Notes: generated by a model not told the origin, from the sequence alone. A DNA stretch of 64,000 nucleotides from Hortaea werneckii (GCA_037044905.1 JBAOKB010000166.1:62001-126000); one strand, 5' to 3'. Shown: positions 42,603-54,543, numbered from the stretch's first letter. A program made the numbers and translations.

Positions 42603-44433
42603 GGCTGTGGCAATAATTTTGCCTCTTAAAATGCTATGCGCCTCTTCTGTATATCTTGAGCGCACTCTATGCACAGTATTTCCTTCTCTTCTAATTTATA
42701 AAGTGAATACCGTAAACCTCCCAAGCGAATGGCCAGTACAGCGCAGCTGTAAAAGGATGCGAGACAAGACGATTGCAAGACTGTACAAAAATATCGAAGG
42801 AGTGGACGTCTGCGAAACAACTACAAACAAGAAAGAGCTTCACGATACTTCCGTAGCGCAGTGGCGGTTGCAGCAGCAGCAGCGGTTGAGGGTCTACTAG
42901 TAGTGGACCTTATCTTCTTCCCCTTCCATCATTGCCGTTTTGCCAAGCATCTTGAAGATTTGGTGTCATGTCGATCAGTTTCACCATGATCGACCGGGAA
43001 ATTGCGATTCGGGGCCTGTTGCAACTCGTGCGTCATGCTAGCCTTGTGAAGCATGGCGATCTCTATGCTGTTCATTCTTGTGCCCTCCAGTGAAATACTA
43101 CTGCGAAGGTGCATCTCATTGCATGCAGGTGTATCTTTTCAGCCGTTCCGCTCCCTCGTCATGGGCAACGGACTTCGGAAGCTTACCTAGTGGAGCCGCA
43201 GCTGCATGAACACGAACCTTATCTGCTACCCGGCTATGTGATACGAGAGCAGGTTTTGGCTTCCACGGACAAATTATTTCGAGGAGCAAATCACCTCGAA
43301 GAGATCAGGTCGGTCTTTGCGGCAGCGCCGGGCCTCAGATGTTTGCAAACGAAGACCATTGATTCTACTCAGGATGGGAGCGTTCTAAAAGCCGCAAGCT
43401 TTTATAAGCAGATCAAGCTCTTCCAAGCCTTGTTATATCCTTGAAAATACGGGCGATTACAACAGGCTGTCAGTACGGTGAGATTCTCTCATGTATAGCA
43501 ATGCTATAACCATAGAAGGCCACCACGTGATCAGGCGTGCGCTAGCTGAGCTCTACATCATCTTGAAGACTAGGTGCTGTTCATTAAACTGATACACAGC
43601 GCCTGCAGTAGGCGATACAAGTATCCGCCTGGCGAATGCCTTCACGCTATTGTAGAGAGCGTAGGAGGCTGCAGCCCACCTCCCAAGTCGGACCACAGGA
43701 ATGCTGAGGCATATGTACCTCGAGTACGGCTGTAAGGTCGATGCCGAAGAATGGAGTTCGCTATGCGGTGGGTTCTTCGAGAAAGGAAGGAACTATCTGA
43801 GTGATGTCAACTGGTCCTTACATGCATAGTCATTTCAGTGCGAAGCACATGCTTGCTGTGATGCTGTAATGCTTTGGTGCACGGCGGGGAAATCAACCAC
43901 GTCGAGCAGTCTCTCTAAAGGCCTTGATCTTTTCAAAATGTGCCGTGATGGGGTTACATGCGAGGGTGATAAAGGGATTTGCTTGGAAATTCGGCTTTAG
44001 CGAGCCAGCTTTGTGGCACGCTCAATAGGCAAAATGTCTGAGCATTCTATGACTTGACCGTCCCATGAAGTATTGATACCTGTCAGCGAAGTCTCGGCCC
44101 ATTTCGGTGGGCGGTGCTGGGTTGTAGCATGTGACACTTGATTCCAGGAGAAGCAAACTGTTCCACCTGATAAACATACCAACGCCAGCTTAGCGTGGTA
44201 ATGCGAGTAGTACAATGGCAATGGATGGCAAGGTCAGAGAGTACACCGACACGAGTACAAGAATTTCATGCAAATGCGAGGCAATGGCTTTGTGACATCT
44301 ACTTTGACCTAAGGCTCATCTCATTGCCCATCCAGACTGCAAGTCCACCTTGTCTCATATCGGCCTTGCTCTGGGACACGACCTTATCATCGCCTGATCC
44401 TACCGTCTCTTCCCTCAACCAATTATGATCCGC
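42603..44433. other. 1.8-kb region without a supportable gene
   Basis: Contains the GH72 promoter and the 3' flank of the thioredoxin gene. A plus-strand frame at 43109-43444 lacks motifs. A short AGC repeat occurs at about 42870-42882. Confidence 0.45.
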
Positions 44434-44998
44434 TTAGACGTTGCTCTGGATGGCAGCCTCGAGAGCCTTGGGGTTCGCACCGACCACCTCGCTGACCTTC
44501 TCGCCGTTCTTGAAGAGGAAGAAGGTAGGCATGGCGCGGACGCCCAGCTCCTGCGCGACCTCGGGAACGTCGTCGACGTCGATCTTGTAGAAACGCGCGT
44601 CCTTGTAGGTGTCGGACATCCTGGCGAAGAGAACAAAGTGGTCAGCCGCAGACTCTTTTCTCCAGCAAGCTTTTTGAGTGGAAGACTTACTTGACGACCT
44701 GAGGAGCGATAACCTTGCAAGGTCCGCACCATGTAGCGAAGCAGTCAAGCACCATCAGGGTGTCCTTGGTGGCCATGGCGGTGTCGAAGTCGGCCTTCGA
44801 GGTGAGGTTGTGAACGCCTTCCTTGTCGGCCATTGTTGCGGAGAAATGTCTAGCCGGAGCCTTTGAGAATGCTTGAGCTGATCTGGAGACCGGAGTTGCG
44901 GTCCTCGTAAAACTCGAGAAGGTGTTGTTGGTTGCGGTTCTGCTAAGTCGCGAGGCAGATGTGAGCAGCGTTCTTCTGAAAGCGGCGGATGCGGACAT
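44434..44998 (-). CDS. Thioredoxin with mitochondrial extension and internal start
   Basis: Two exons, 44691-44998 and 44434-44620, with a 70-nt intron falling inside the Lys codon after IAPQVV. The active site WCGPC sits in LDCFATWCGPCKVIAPQ, followed by YKIDVDDVPEVAQELGVRAM and the cis-Pro MPTFFLFKNGEK. The long form is 164 residues, with a 55-residue basic, Ser/Thr/Ala-rich presequence (MSASAAFRRTLLTSASRLSR). A second in-frame ATG at 44831-44833 starts MADKEGVHNLTSKADFD and yields a standard 109-residue cytosolic thioredoxin. The first ATG has T at -3; the second has A at -3 and G at +4. Leaky scanning could therefore supply both compartments. The frame is intact. Confidence 0.93.
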
Positions 44999-45823
44999 AA
45001 ACGCTCGTTAGGGGGGAGGAGGGAATGTTTATATGAACTGTAAGTGGCGGCAAAGGGATCACACAATGTCGGATATGTAAGGGGCGCGCTGCGAGATTCT
45101 TCTGCTGCTGACATGTTGCTGCTGCTCCCTCTTCGCCTACGTTGACGGAATCTTTGATTTCTAATGGACGGGTATCCCCGCCATCTTTTCGGGGAACGGC
45201 AATCGCTCGGCTTTGAGAAGAGGGATTGGGCCTAAGAAACGACTGAACGTGCTGACAACAATGCTTGAACGTACCTGCAAGTGGAAGATTGACGGTCTCT
45301 GGTCGCGGTCGAGTCACTTGATCTGGATTTGCTTTGTGCAGAGAGTGGCGTTGGGCCGCAAGCAGTGACGTTTTTGTCTAATGCAAGGTGGGGGAGTTTG
45401 GAACCTCCATATGGGGTGCCTGAGGCCTATAGGCCAAGCTGACTAAGCCCCTTTCAGAACCACACCCAATGTATACACAATACCATCGCATGGTCACCAA
45501 CATTCCAAGTATTCCAAGAATTTCAAGAAAATTACAATTAATTGAGAACAATGTCAACGAGGGTAAGCGACATGACACCCAAAATTGTTCTTGGGTCTTC
45601 AAATGGGCACCACCTGCGCCCACGACCACCATCGTGATAAGCAATCCCATTCCAATACTTCTTTAAAGCTTTCTGGCACATGTACCTAATGACGATCCCT
45701 AATGACGATCTTTCATCGGTGTCTATGAAACCAACTGACTACCGGAAGGATGCAAAGTTGCGGATCATAAAATTTTGGTTTCAACATCACTACTTATGAA
45801 GCTCACGAAGAACAGTCCTGGCT
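44999..45823. other. Intergenic region
   Basis: About 820 bp with no supportable gene; it includes the thioredoxin promoter. A short direct repeat CTAATGACGATC occurs twice near 45687-45713. Confidence 0.4.
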
Positions 45824-47154
45824 CTAACCCATATTGAATGGATCAAAAGCCTCATCTTTGCTGTCATTCTGCCCACTCGCCGAACCGCCAGTTGACGGAT
45901 CGAATGCATAGGCATCTGTTGGCGTCGATTCCGCCGTCCTCCTGTTTCCAGTCGTAGATGGATCAAAAGTGTAGGCATCGGCTGGTGTTGCTGCCGCCGT
46001 CCTCCTGTTCCCAGCCGTAGACGGGTCAAACGAATAGCCGTCGGCCGGCGACGCTGCCGCAGCTGCCCCGCTGTTGGGACCGGGACGACCGTTCCCATTG
46101 AGTACGCCACCGCGGGCTGGCGTTATCCCATACTGGTTGGCATTCGTAGCACCTGAACTGCCCTCTTCCCAACTGCCTCTGTTAGCAGGTGGTGGTTTAG
46201 GAGCTGGCTGCGGTGGCAGATCGGACACCTTCTGAGGTCCCCAAGGCCCATGCTGGTCATTGGCAATATCAAAATGGTACAGTTCCCATCTCCGATCACG
46301 AACGCCAACATTCTTGAAGTAGGCAACGCACTGCATCCATTCTCCCATCCACTCTCCGGTCCTCAACGGGATGCCGACATTCCAAGCTGAGCTCTGTGCA
46401 AAGCAGATATACTGCCTCGTCTGATCTGCTGGAGCAGATGTCCTATTTTGGCCAGGTATCCAGAGTTCTGACTTGATGGCAGGGCTTGTAGCGCTTTGAG
46501 CGTTGACCGAACAAGCCAAGAACGGTTCGGTGAAAATAAGACAGAATTGACCGTATTTCCCGCCGTTGATGATTTGCTTGCATGTAGCCTGCCCAGCGTT
46601 GATCTGGATCCACACGTGTTCGCCGCCGCCTACATCTCTCTGTACGAATCCCTTATCGGACAGATCCCAAGCACCGCAGTCGACGTCCTTTGGAACCCAT
46701 CCAGCTTTTGCCTCACCGCTAGTGACCTTTACCCATCGGCCGAGTGCTGGGTTGAGGACTGGCAACAGAGTAGCGAGACCTGCTTGGCTCATCTGCTTAA
46801 GAGGATTGGCGTTGGCATTTGGAGCAACCGTGCCGGCGGCAGCAGCAGCTGGTTGTCCTTGCTGTCGTGCTGCTTGCGTGGAGCCGGACGGCGTGTTGGC
46901 AGCGCCATTGACATTACCATTACCGGTGCCTGTCGCTGGCTGCTGTTGCTGTGGTTGCGGACGTCGATTATCGGCAATGCGGGTAGCACTGTTGTTATTA
47001 GGGCTTGGCGGGACAACGTCGCACCGGGTTGTACCCGTTGCCACGCATTTGGAGCAGGTGCAGCATTGTTTACTGCATTTGTTCCAGCGACGGGTGCTGG
47101 CTGAGGCCTCACGGCTGGCGTGCTTGCCTTTACTGGTGCCTTTGCTGCTGACAT
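45824..47154 (-). CDS. Uncharacterised protein with C-terminal FDPST repeats
   Basis: About 443 residues in two frames that join with one missing base near 47015-47017 (44 residues from MSAAKAPVKASTPAVRPQPA, then PPSPNNNSATRIADNRR). The N-terminal 130 residues are low complexity (Pro, Gln, Ala, Asn). A folded central domain of about 190 residues follows, rich in Trp, Cys and Gly (RWVKVTSGEAKAGWVPKDVD, GKYGQFCLIFTEPFLACSV, TGEWMGEWMQCVAYFKNVGV). It ends with three 21-residue repeats of the form TPADAYTFDPSTTGNRRTA and a final FDPFNMG. There is no signal peptide. I do not recognise the family. It is on the same strand as, and 727 bp downstream of, the lectin-domain gene. Confidence 0.65.
45891..46062. 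repeat. Three 63-bp coding repeats
   Basis: The pattern starting GTxGACGGATC / GTAGATGGATC / GTAGACGGGTC recurs at 45891, 45954 and 46017, exactly 63 bp apart. It encodes the 21-residue units at the C-terminus of the neighbouring gene. The copies differ mainly at synonymous or conservative positions. Confidence 0.8.
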
Positions 47155-47880
47155 GACTTCTTGGAATTCTTGACAAGAGGGCGTGGATGATGGGAAGTGC
47201 TATCGATGTATCATCCCATGGCAGTTAGTTATCCAGTCCGTGTGCTTTATACCCTGCTTCACGATATACTTCTCCATGGCTTGGCTGCATGTCAGGTTGA
47301 CACAAAGGCAGCCTGGACTTCGTGGACGCAAGCCACCAATCTGCCTTTCTCTTGCAATGTTACATTGCATGTTCTAGATTGCAAGTTTCAATTCCTTGAG
47401 CAGGACTGCCCCTGAAAAAGATCTGTACGTGGTGACCTGAGCATGATTGAGTGCATGAGGTCTTATTTCTGCCACAGCTTAGCTGCAAGGACTATTTGTG
47501 TGTTCGCTGTGGCTGGCTGAGCGACCTGCAGAAGCTTTTATGTGTAGGTTCGCTTCCACTTCCGTTAGAGCACTTTGCGAAAGTCAGAGCACTACCATCG
47601 CTAGATTCTGCCTCGATAGACGAAAGGAAAATATAGCTCGCTGCGCTATCGTCGACATATCACAGTGTCTAGCCACGGCCAAAATAACGCCAGCAAATAC
47701 TTCAGCCTCGAGCCAGCATGCTCTGAGACAAATCTGAGCAACAGCTGAGTGATAGCACTTGATCCAATGGCGCATACTAGCCTCGGATTCTGATGTGAAG
47801 ACTGCATCACACGACAGATTCAATGTTCTTGAAAGCGATTTATTGGCATAGCATGAAGCTCCAGAACACAATGCGAGAAG
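47155..47880. other. Intergenic region
   Basis: 726 bp between two minus-strand genes. Short frames here have no motifs. Confidence 0.4.
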
Positions 47881-50675
47881 CTAACTACTGCTCCACGTGC
47901 GCGACCAATTGCCATTATTGTACCACCCCATCTCAATGAACGGAGCCGTGTCCGAAAAGACAATCTCAGCTGGGAAGCTTGGATTGTCGGTAAGGAATCC
48001 CTGGGCGTTCAGACATATCGTGCAGTCTTAACAGCGTGTTAGCTTTGTCCAACACCCATGTTTGCGCAGGCACGTGGAAAATGGCTCTGATACTTACTGC
48101 CGCTTGGATCGTAGCCACACAATTTGTTATCTGCCTGCCATACGAGGACTCGAGCTGTTACGTTCTCGCTAGGACGCTGGGTTCCTGAGTTCCACTGTCT
48201 GGCATGAATATCGACAACACTCTTGTCAGAATAAGCGAACTTACCTTGACATCATTGCCTTGGTAAACGACGAGATTATTGTCCGTTTGCCAGCAAAAGC
48301 GGACGCCATTCTGGAACCGAATGAAAGGCTCGCTTGCACTTGCTTGTTCCAGCCTGAAGTCGCGGGTTGATATGCGGGTGCCTAAGATAGAAGACTTAGT
48401 ATCTCGTTCAATTGAAACATCCTGTAAACATACACTTCACTTTGATTCCTGCGCTCAGCACAGGAACCTGCATCGCTCCCGGTAGGAAGCTAGGATCAAC
48501 AACGTCAGGTATCGCCCTGTCTGTCAGCAAGCCCTGGTAGCCTTGCCGGGAGGCATCCTCCAGAGATGTCGTATTACGGACGGCGCCACCTTCTGTAGCC
48601 TGATAGAAGACCATGGCTGATTTGCATTTACCTGGCCAAGGGTCTTCGCCGACAAAGTTATTGTTAATGTTACCAGTCCATCGTGCGCCTTTCCCACCGT
48701 TGAAGTTAGTCCTGATACGATCTTGCAGCTTGCTCAAGATTGCAGGGTCAGTGATGTGCTTGCCACCATACACAAGAGCACATATCGACCACGTATCGGC
48801 ATTCCAAGCAGTAGGCTGGACAGTGGGATATTCGGTGGTGTCAGGAGTGATTGAGATCGACTTCGTAGTGTCCGTACTACCATTCGAGGTCTCGGCTTTC
48901 ACAACGCAGACTCTCATAGGTCCATCTCCGTACTGATATACAAAGGCAAGCTGGATGTAGACATCCGATGGAAGTGGAGGCGTCTGTCCAGCAACCATGC
49001 CTTGAAGAGCAGAGGCTTGAAAGGACAGTTTATTGTCCTTGACCATCTTTCGTAGCTTGTCTGTGAAATCCGAGGCGCCCACTGCAGCCGACAAGATTTG
49101 CAATTGCTTCGTGGGCGCGACGTCTTGCGCACCACGCTGCTTGAGATCATCTTTGTCGGATTCTGGAGCTGGTGGAAAGAGTTCTGCGAGGGAGGACGGC
49201 ATCACACTGAGTGCAGCACCAGCATTCAAGCTGACGTTAGTGTCCACTGGAAGCGGGAGAAGATCAGACCATATCTCCGGTGCAATCATGGCTTGAGGAT
49301 TGAAATCTTCAACAACGGATGTTGTTGAGACCTCCTGAGGGGTGTATGCTTCACTTTGTTGAGCCTCATTCACACCCGCTCCTCCGTCCGAAGGAAGCGG
49401 GCCACCACTAGGATCAGACACTGTAGCCACGGCCTGTTGGGAAGCAGTGCCTACCTCTGGTTGCATCGAAAACACCGAGCTGACTTGCGTACCGCCAAGT
49501 GCTTGACGCACGATACGGCGGACCAATTCATCGGCAGGCTCTGCATCCATGGTGGTATTGCGCTTTAGTGCATGCGGGTCTCTTGAGAGCACGTCGACAG
49601 CTTTGACGATTTTGCTCATCTCAATCCTGAAAGCGCTCTTAACAGCGGTCAGTGTAGTAACGACCAATGGAATTGCATTGCTTTTCCAGCTTTGCGCATA
49701 ATAGCTTTGTGGCCCGGAGATGATGTCCTCGACTTGTTTCAAGAGTTGCTTGTACTCCATGTAGTTGTCAAAGAGCTCAGCGGTGTATCCCGCAACTAGA
49801 TCGTACTCCAGAGGGGAGAATTTCAATTTGGTGAACGTCTCCACGAAGCTCCGATTCGCTTTATACTTGGTCAAGATCGCCCACGTCTTCTGGGGAATCA
49901 GAGCGACTTTGCTGGGGAAAGCTGCCGCGGCGGCGTAGACGCTTGTCATGTTCCAAGGCTCTTTTGGATCTTTCACCTGGCCGCCTCCCATCCATGCCAC
50001 GGAGACCGTCGATTCAGTGTCTTTGTCGACTTCAGAGCCGGTGCTGTCGTTCGAGAAACTATCCATGTCCAGAGTGAATTCGGTCTTGTTTCCACTGGAG
50101 CCGACGCTTTTCTTGATCCGCGAGACAACCTCGTCAGTCTTTGATCGATCTAGTACGCGCATAGATACGATTCCGTTAAAGTCTCCGCCCTCGATAAACC
50201 CAGAAATGTAGCAGTCACCAAAGCGCTCGTTGAAATCCGCCGAGCCTGGAAGGATGCCGTCAACTGGCTGGAAGGTAGCAGTTTCGTCCACGATAGTGGT
50301 TTGATTGACCACCTGATCTCGGTCAGCGACTATGTTTGCCCTTTGCTCGCAGCACTCACCTTGACAGAAACCACGGCATTGATGTCCGATTGCTTAATTT
50401 TCTCTTCGTTGATCGTATTGTTGCTACCTGCGACCTCAACTGTACCCTTTTTGATTGAAGTGCTGTAAGATACATTCATGGACTTCACAATGTCGGACAG
50501 CTTATTGACGCATTTCGAGGAGTAAGTGACAACCTGAGATGCAAGTCAGATTGATACGATGGAATTGGTTGGAAGATCTCACCTGGGATGGATTCTCCGA
50601 GCGGACAAGCTGTTGGGCGCTGAAGGCGACTGCTTTGTCAATGCACATTGTTTGAGTGTACGAATTGAACCCCAT
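47881..50675 (-). CDS. Multidomain protein with C-terminal bulb-type lectin domain
   Basis: Six exons fit with canonical sites: 50583-50675, 50360-50533, 48434-50312, 48245-48381, 48098-48194 and 47881-48026. Introns are 47-71 nt. The sum is exactly 842 codons with no frame break. The start MGFNSYTQTMCIDKAV has no signal peptide. Residues 1-200 (SYSSKC-type strands, SDINAVVSVKVVNQTT, FGDCYISGFIEGGDFNGIVS) resemble a fungal family I recall only loosely, possibly with a pore-former-like fold; treat that as speculation. A linker follows at about 290-420, then a second conserved block (YIQLAFVYQYGDGPMRV). The last 125 residues contain WQTDNNLVVYQGND, a perfect QxDxNxVxY mannose-binding motif of B-lectins, and a degenerate second one (QADNKLCGY). 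It probably binds carbohydrate; its biological role is unknown. Confidence 0.82.
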
Positions 50676-51895
50676 CTGTAAAGCGGTCAGGTCTATTTCG
50701 TAGCACCGTAGAGTTTGAATGTTGACGAACGCCTAATCGCATGGAGTCATTGTACGGTGCGACCATGAGCGACATGATGCCACAGGGCAGTCTCGCTGGT
50801 ATGTTCCTCGTAGTATGTTATTGGGCTTGCTCAAGTTTCTTGCGAGAATCGCAAAATCAACCAAAGGACTTTTGTATTTGTTTCCCAAGCATAAGCCCAA
50901 AGTAGTCTCATTTGGGGTTGATGGAGCAAAAGGGGGATTCATTGCGTCGAAGCCACAAGTGCATGCTTTCAGCTGAAGGAGATCTTAGCGACAGAGCCGG
51001 TATGTACGCCACGAACGCCTTTCTTGCGCATCGAAGCGACCGACGCTTGTCCCTGAAGGTTTCCAATTGTGGTATGGAAGGTACCATACTAGCTAGAGCG
51101 CTGAAGTCAATTCGCCACAAAAGCTAGACTCCTCGTCTTCTTAGCCGTGATACGCTGCGTCGACGGAGACGAACAGAGCAACGAGGCAATTTTCAACGTC
51201 TCAAGTATGTGGATGGCTGATTGACGAGGCTGCATGGGACGAAACGATAGAGAGTTCGAAGGTGCAGCAAAACACAGCCCTGGAGTGATGGGCAAGTTTT
51301 GCCGTAAATTACGGTTTCGAAACCCCGCATAATAAGTCACTTGGAGGCATTCAGACGATTGGACAAGTTATGCGTATCAGCCAGCCTCACAACCTCACCA
51401 TGAAACTATCGCGACCACTTATGGTGCGTTCGGTGCCCTGATATTGTCCTCCCTGGCAATCACCAGCTACTCTGCGCTAGAGATGGTCGTCTGTGCGGCT
51501 TTTGGGCGTTGCGTCGACCGGATCGAGACCCAAAAAGCGTTCAGCTGAGCATCGTCGGATGGTTACTGATTGAAGTATACGTGCGACCATGCTTGAAGCT
51601 GAAGCGTGAAATCTAGACGCAGAACTATATGCACTTGCCTCGCGTGCCACGAAATGGCCTCAAGCCTCGTCAAGATCAGCTTCCCCTGAGCATGTTGCAC
51701 TTCTCCCTCTCCCCGTCCCAGTTCTTAGGCGGGCTTCGAGAACCCCCCAGCACTTTTCCTTGAGGGAACCTGATTGCCTCTGACATTGGAATGGTAATAT
51801 ATGCCTCTCTGCTTTCCGAGGAAGACAATCACTAACAAGCTCCTTGTGAACTAAACTGACTGACACATCGTCGTATCACCAGGAGCCAAGCACCA
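50676..51895. other. 1.2-kb intergenic region
   Basis: Upstream of the lectin-domain gene and of a small plus-strand gene. Short frames on both strands show no motifs. Confidence 0.4.
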
Positions 51896-52296
51896 ATGGC
51901 TTCAGACCCTATGTACGTCCTGTGTGCATGTTCAGACAACGACTCCTTGGCTCACATTCCTGCAGTATTGGAGGCCATAGGATGACCAAGCCTGAGGAGT
52001 CGGCCGGGGTGCAACCGCTGACAAAGTCTCCTACTACTGGCCAAACGAGTGCGGGCGGCATCTCCAAAGTCACTGCGAAACCTCTGGATGCTGCTGTTCC
52101 AACAGACTCATCCAAAATCGGCGCTAGTACTTCTAGCAGCTCCCAAGCTGTCATCAAACAGGATGCTTCCGCAGAGCAGAGCACCAATGGCGGTAACGTC
52201 AATGGAGCCGGCGGATGCGGTGAGCAATTCGACGCATGCACCGTCTTCAGCAGGCAGAGACTTTGGCCTGTAGTAAATCAGTCTGAACTCAGTTAG
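51896..52296 (+). CDS. Hypothetical Ser/Thr-rich protein, 115 residues
   Basis: Two exons, 51896-51912 and 51966-52296, with a 53-nt intron (GTACGT...CTGCAG) joining MASDPI to IGGHRMTKPEESAGVQPL. The product is disordered-looking and rich in Ser, Thr, Ala and Gln. It has a GGCGEQFDACTVF segment near the C-terminus. No family is recognised. The gene call rests on splice-site quality and composition only. It could be an upstream exon of the HMG-box gene or a lineage-specific gene. Confidence 0.4.
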
Positions 52297-52873
52297 CTGA
52301 CAGAAAGAACATTCGTTGTGGGTTGCTACAAGTATCTTTCGACACGCCCAACTCGCACAAAGGATCTTGTGTGACTTTTCCCTTTGGCCTCTCTTTCTGT
52401 CGCTGCCTACCTCTCAGCTTCTTTGGCACCTTCATACCTATTTCCGAGACAAAGGTCATAACAACCAAACGAACAACGAACCCTGCCTCATTCAGCCTTG
52501 CCACCGCGACAAGGCTGACGGTGTGAGCGCGTGTTTGCAGTCCAGCAAAGGGAAAGCGGGGATTGGCATCCTGTTCTTTCAGAAGAAGGTCCGTGGCCCA
52601 TCAAGGGCAGGCAACCTACAAAGTACGTTAATGACGCTCTCCTTTCTGCATGCGCAGAGCAAATCAGCAGTTCATGTAGCGTTGCGTGATGGCGAGACAA
52701 ACTTGCCGCTCGTGCATATGCATAGGCATGGGCAACAATCCGATGCCATGGCTTACAAGACATGCAGAACCGTCTTGAACGAAACTCCCTGACACAACCT
52801 TGGGGTCTCCTTGATTCCCTCCAGAAAGGAATCATCCGTCCGCGGTTTCATTGTACCCGTGGAAGAAGCCTCA
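52297..52873. other. Upstream region of the HMG-box gene
   Basis: About 580 bp that may include a 5' leader of the HMG-box gene. Frames here (for example 52316-52792) look random. Confidence 0.4.
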
Positions 52874-54543
52874 ATGACAGTGAGGATGAGCTCCACACAA
52901 ATCGTTCACCACCAAGGTCCGTCGCATGAGGAGCATTTCGGCCTCGACGCTGTCGCACAGCACAACGCCGCCGTAGCCTCGACGGAGCAATTTCCTCAGT
53001 ACCACGAAGATTCGAAAGGCCTAGGCATCTACGTAAGTCAGCCTCATGGTCGCCATGTTCTCTCAGCATACTGACTACCCCACAGCATGATGCCTTTGCA
53101 CCATATCCTGACGAGCCTTCATACGTTCACAATCCACCAACACCGCGTTCCAATACAGCAAGCGAAGGGATTCGGACACGCTCCGGTCGCTCCACTCGGG
53201 GTCGCACAGATTCTCCTTTCAGTACCAGCAATCGGGTCTCTAAATCACCTGCCACGCGCACCAGGAAGGATAAGAAGTCCAAGCTCGACAAGTCGAAGAC
53301 ACCGAAGCTCACCGCCCCTCTCTCTGTCCTGACGAAGGACATGTCGGTACCACTCAAGGACATGGATGAATGGGTCAACCGACCTGCTTCCCTCCGACGC
53401 GCTGAGGTCGAAAAGCGAAATGGATACGTCACGCGCCCAATGAACAGCTTCATGCTCTATCGATCGGCTTATGCAGAGCGCACCAAGGCTTGGTGTGTCC
53501 AGAACAATCATCAAGTCGTCAGCAGTGTCAGCGGGGAAAGCTGGCCGATGGAGCCGCAGGAGGTGAGGGACCAGTTCAACGAGTGGGCCAAGATAGAGCG
53601 CGCCAACCACGCGGCAGCACATCCGGAATACAAGTTCTCGCCGTCAAAGTCGACGAAGAAGAGGGGTCGCGGAGAGTTCTCCGATGATGAGGAGGATCCT
53701 TCTGATCTCGATGGTGATCCAGATGGAGAGTACCATGCGGGTGGACGTAACGTCAGACAACGTCGCCATGGTCCGCAGCAACAGCAAGAGCAAATGCCGA
53801 TGAACAACACCTACGGCTTCGAGTCGCATCCTTACTACGGACATCAGGTATCTGGTTATGAGGCCAGCCAGTATCAGTATGTCAATCCCGGCCGTCCTCT
53901 TCCGAGAAACATTGCCTATGACACCAACGGCGTGCCCTACAATCCCCAGACTGGCAGCTACATCCAGCAGCAGACATACCAGCATCCACAGTACCCTTAC
54001 GTCCAGGACGTGCGTGGGGTGAGGATACCAACGCCGAACTCCATGGCAGGCAACATGGCTGCACCTCCACCGCAGCAGCAACAGGGAGTCGGCGGCTTCG
54101 GTCTTCCAGGTGGCCAAGCGATGATGGGCGAAGACATCTTCTCCAGCTCCAGAACGAGCACCCCGGCCATCAACGGGTATGGCACTCACTATGGACAGCA
54201 GCAGCAACAGCAGCAGATGTACAGCCACGCTCAACAACCGCAGCAGTACACCCCCCAACAGAGCTACCAGCAGCTTCCAGCTTACCAACACCCTCCGCCG
54301 CCGCCTCCTGTCAGCCAGGCATATGCCGAGCACCAAGCCTACCTCCAGGCTGCGAGCCAACCCCAGACGGCGATCGATCCTAGCTTAGAGGCTGAGCTGG
54401 CGGGCCAGAGTGAGAACCATTTCGAAAGCGCCATCGGGGACCTGACTGCAGCTGGCGATCTCGGCGGTCTGGATTACTACCAGGATGCTACCGAACCGAA
54501 CGGTAACTTGTCCAGCGGCTGGGTGGAAGGGGAGGTTTTGTAA
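52874..54543 (+). CDS. HMG-box transcription factor, MATA-HMG type
   Basis: Two exons, 52874-53032 and 53086-54543, with a 53-nt intron joining EDSKGLGIY to HDAFAPYPDEPSY. The product is about 538 residues. A Ser/Arg/Lys-rich stretch precedes the HMG box at about residues 165-235: YVTRPMNSFMLYRSAYAER, then QVVSSVSGESW and EVRDQFNEWAKIERANHA. This is the MATA-HMG form found in mating-type and Ste11-like regulators. A basic segment (KKRGRGEF) and a long Gln/Pro/Tyr-rich, prion-like tail follow. An alternative start lies at 52886 (MSSTQIVHHQGPSHEEHFG), which has the better context with A at -3. No MAT-locus neighbours are seen, so it is a regulator outside MAT. The frame is intact. Confidence 0.85.

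Noticed and set aside
43109..43444. 111-codon plus-strand ORF in the 42.6-44.4 kb gap
   Set aside because: No recognisable domain, and no splice-consistent extension supports a gene.
53644..54360. 238-codon minus-strand ORF
   Set aside because: It is antisense to the HMG-box gene and its Leu/Val/Arg-rich composition is the mirror of the CAG-rich Gln/Pro codons. No motif.
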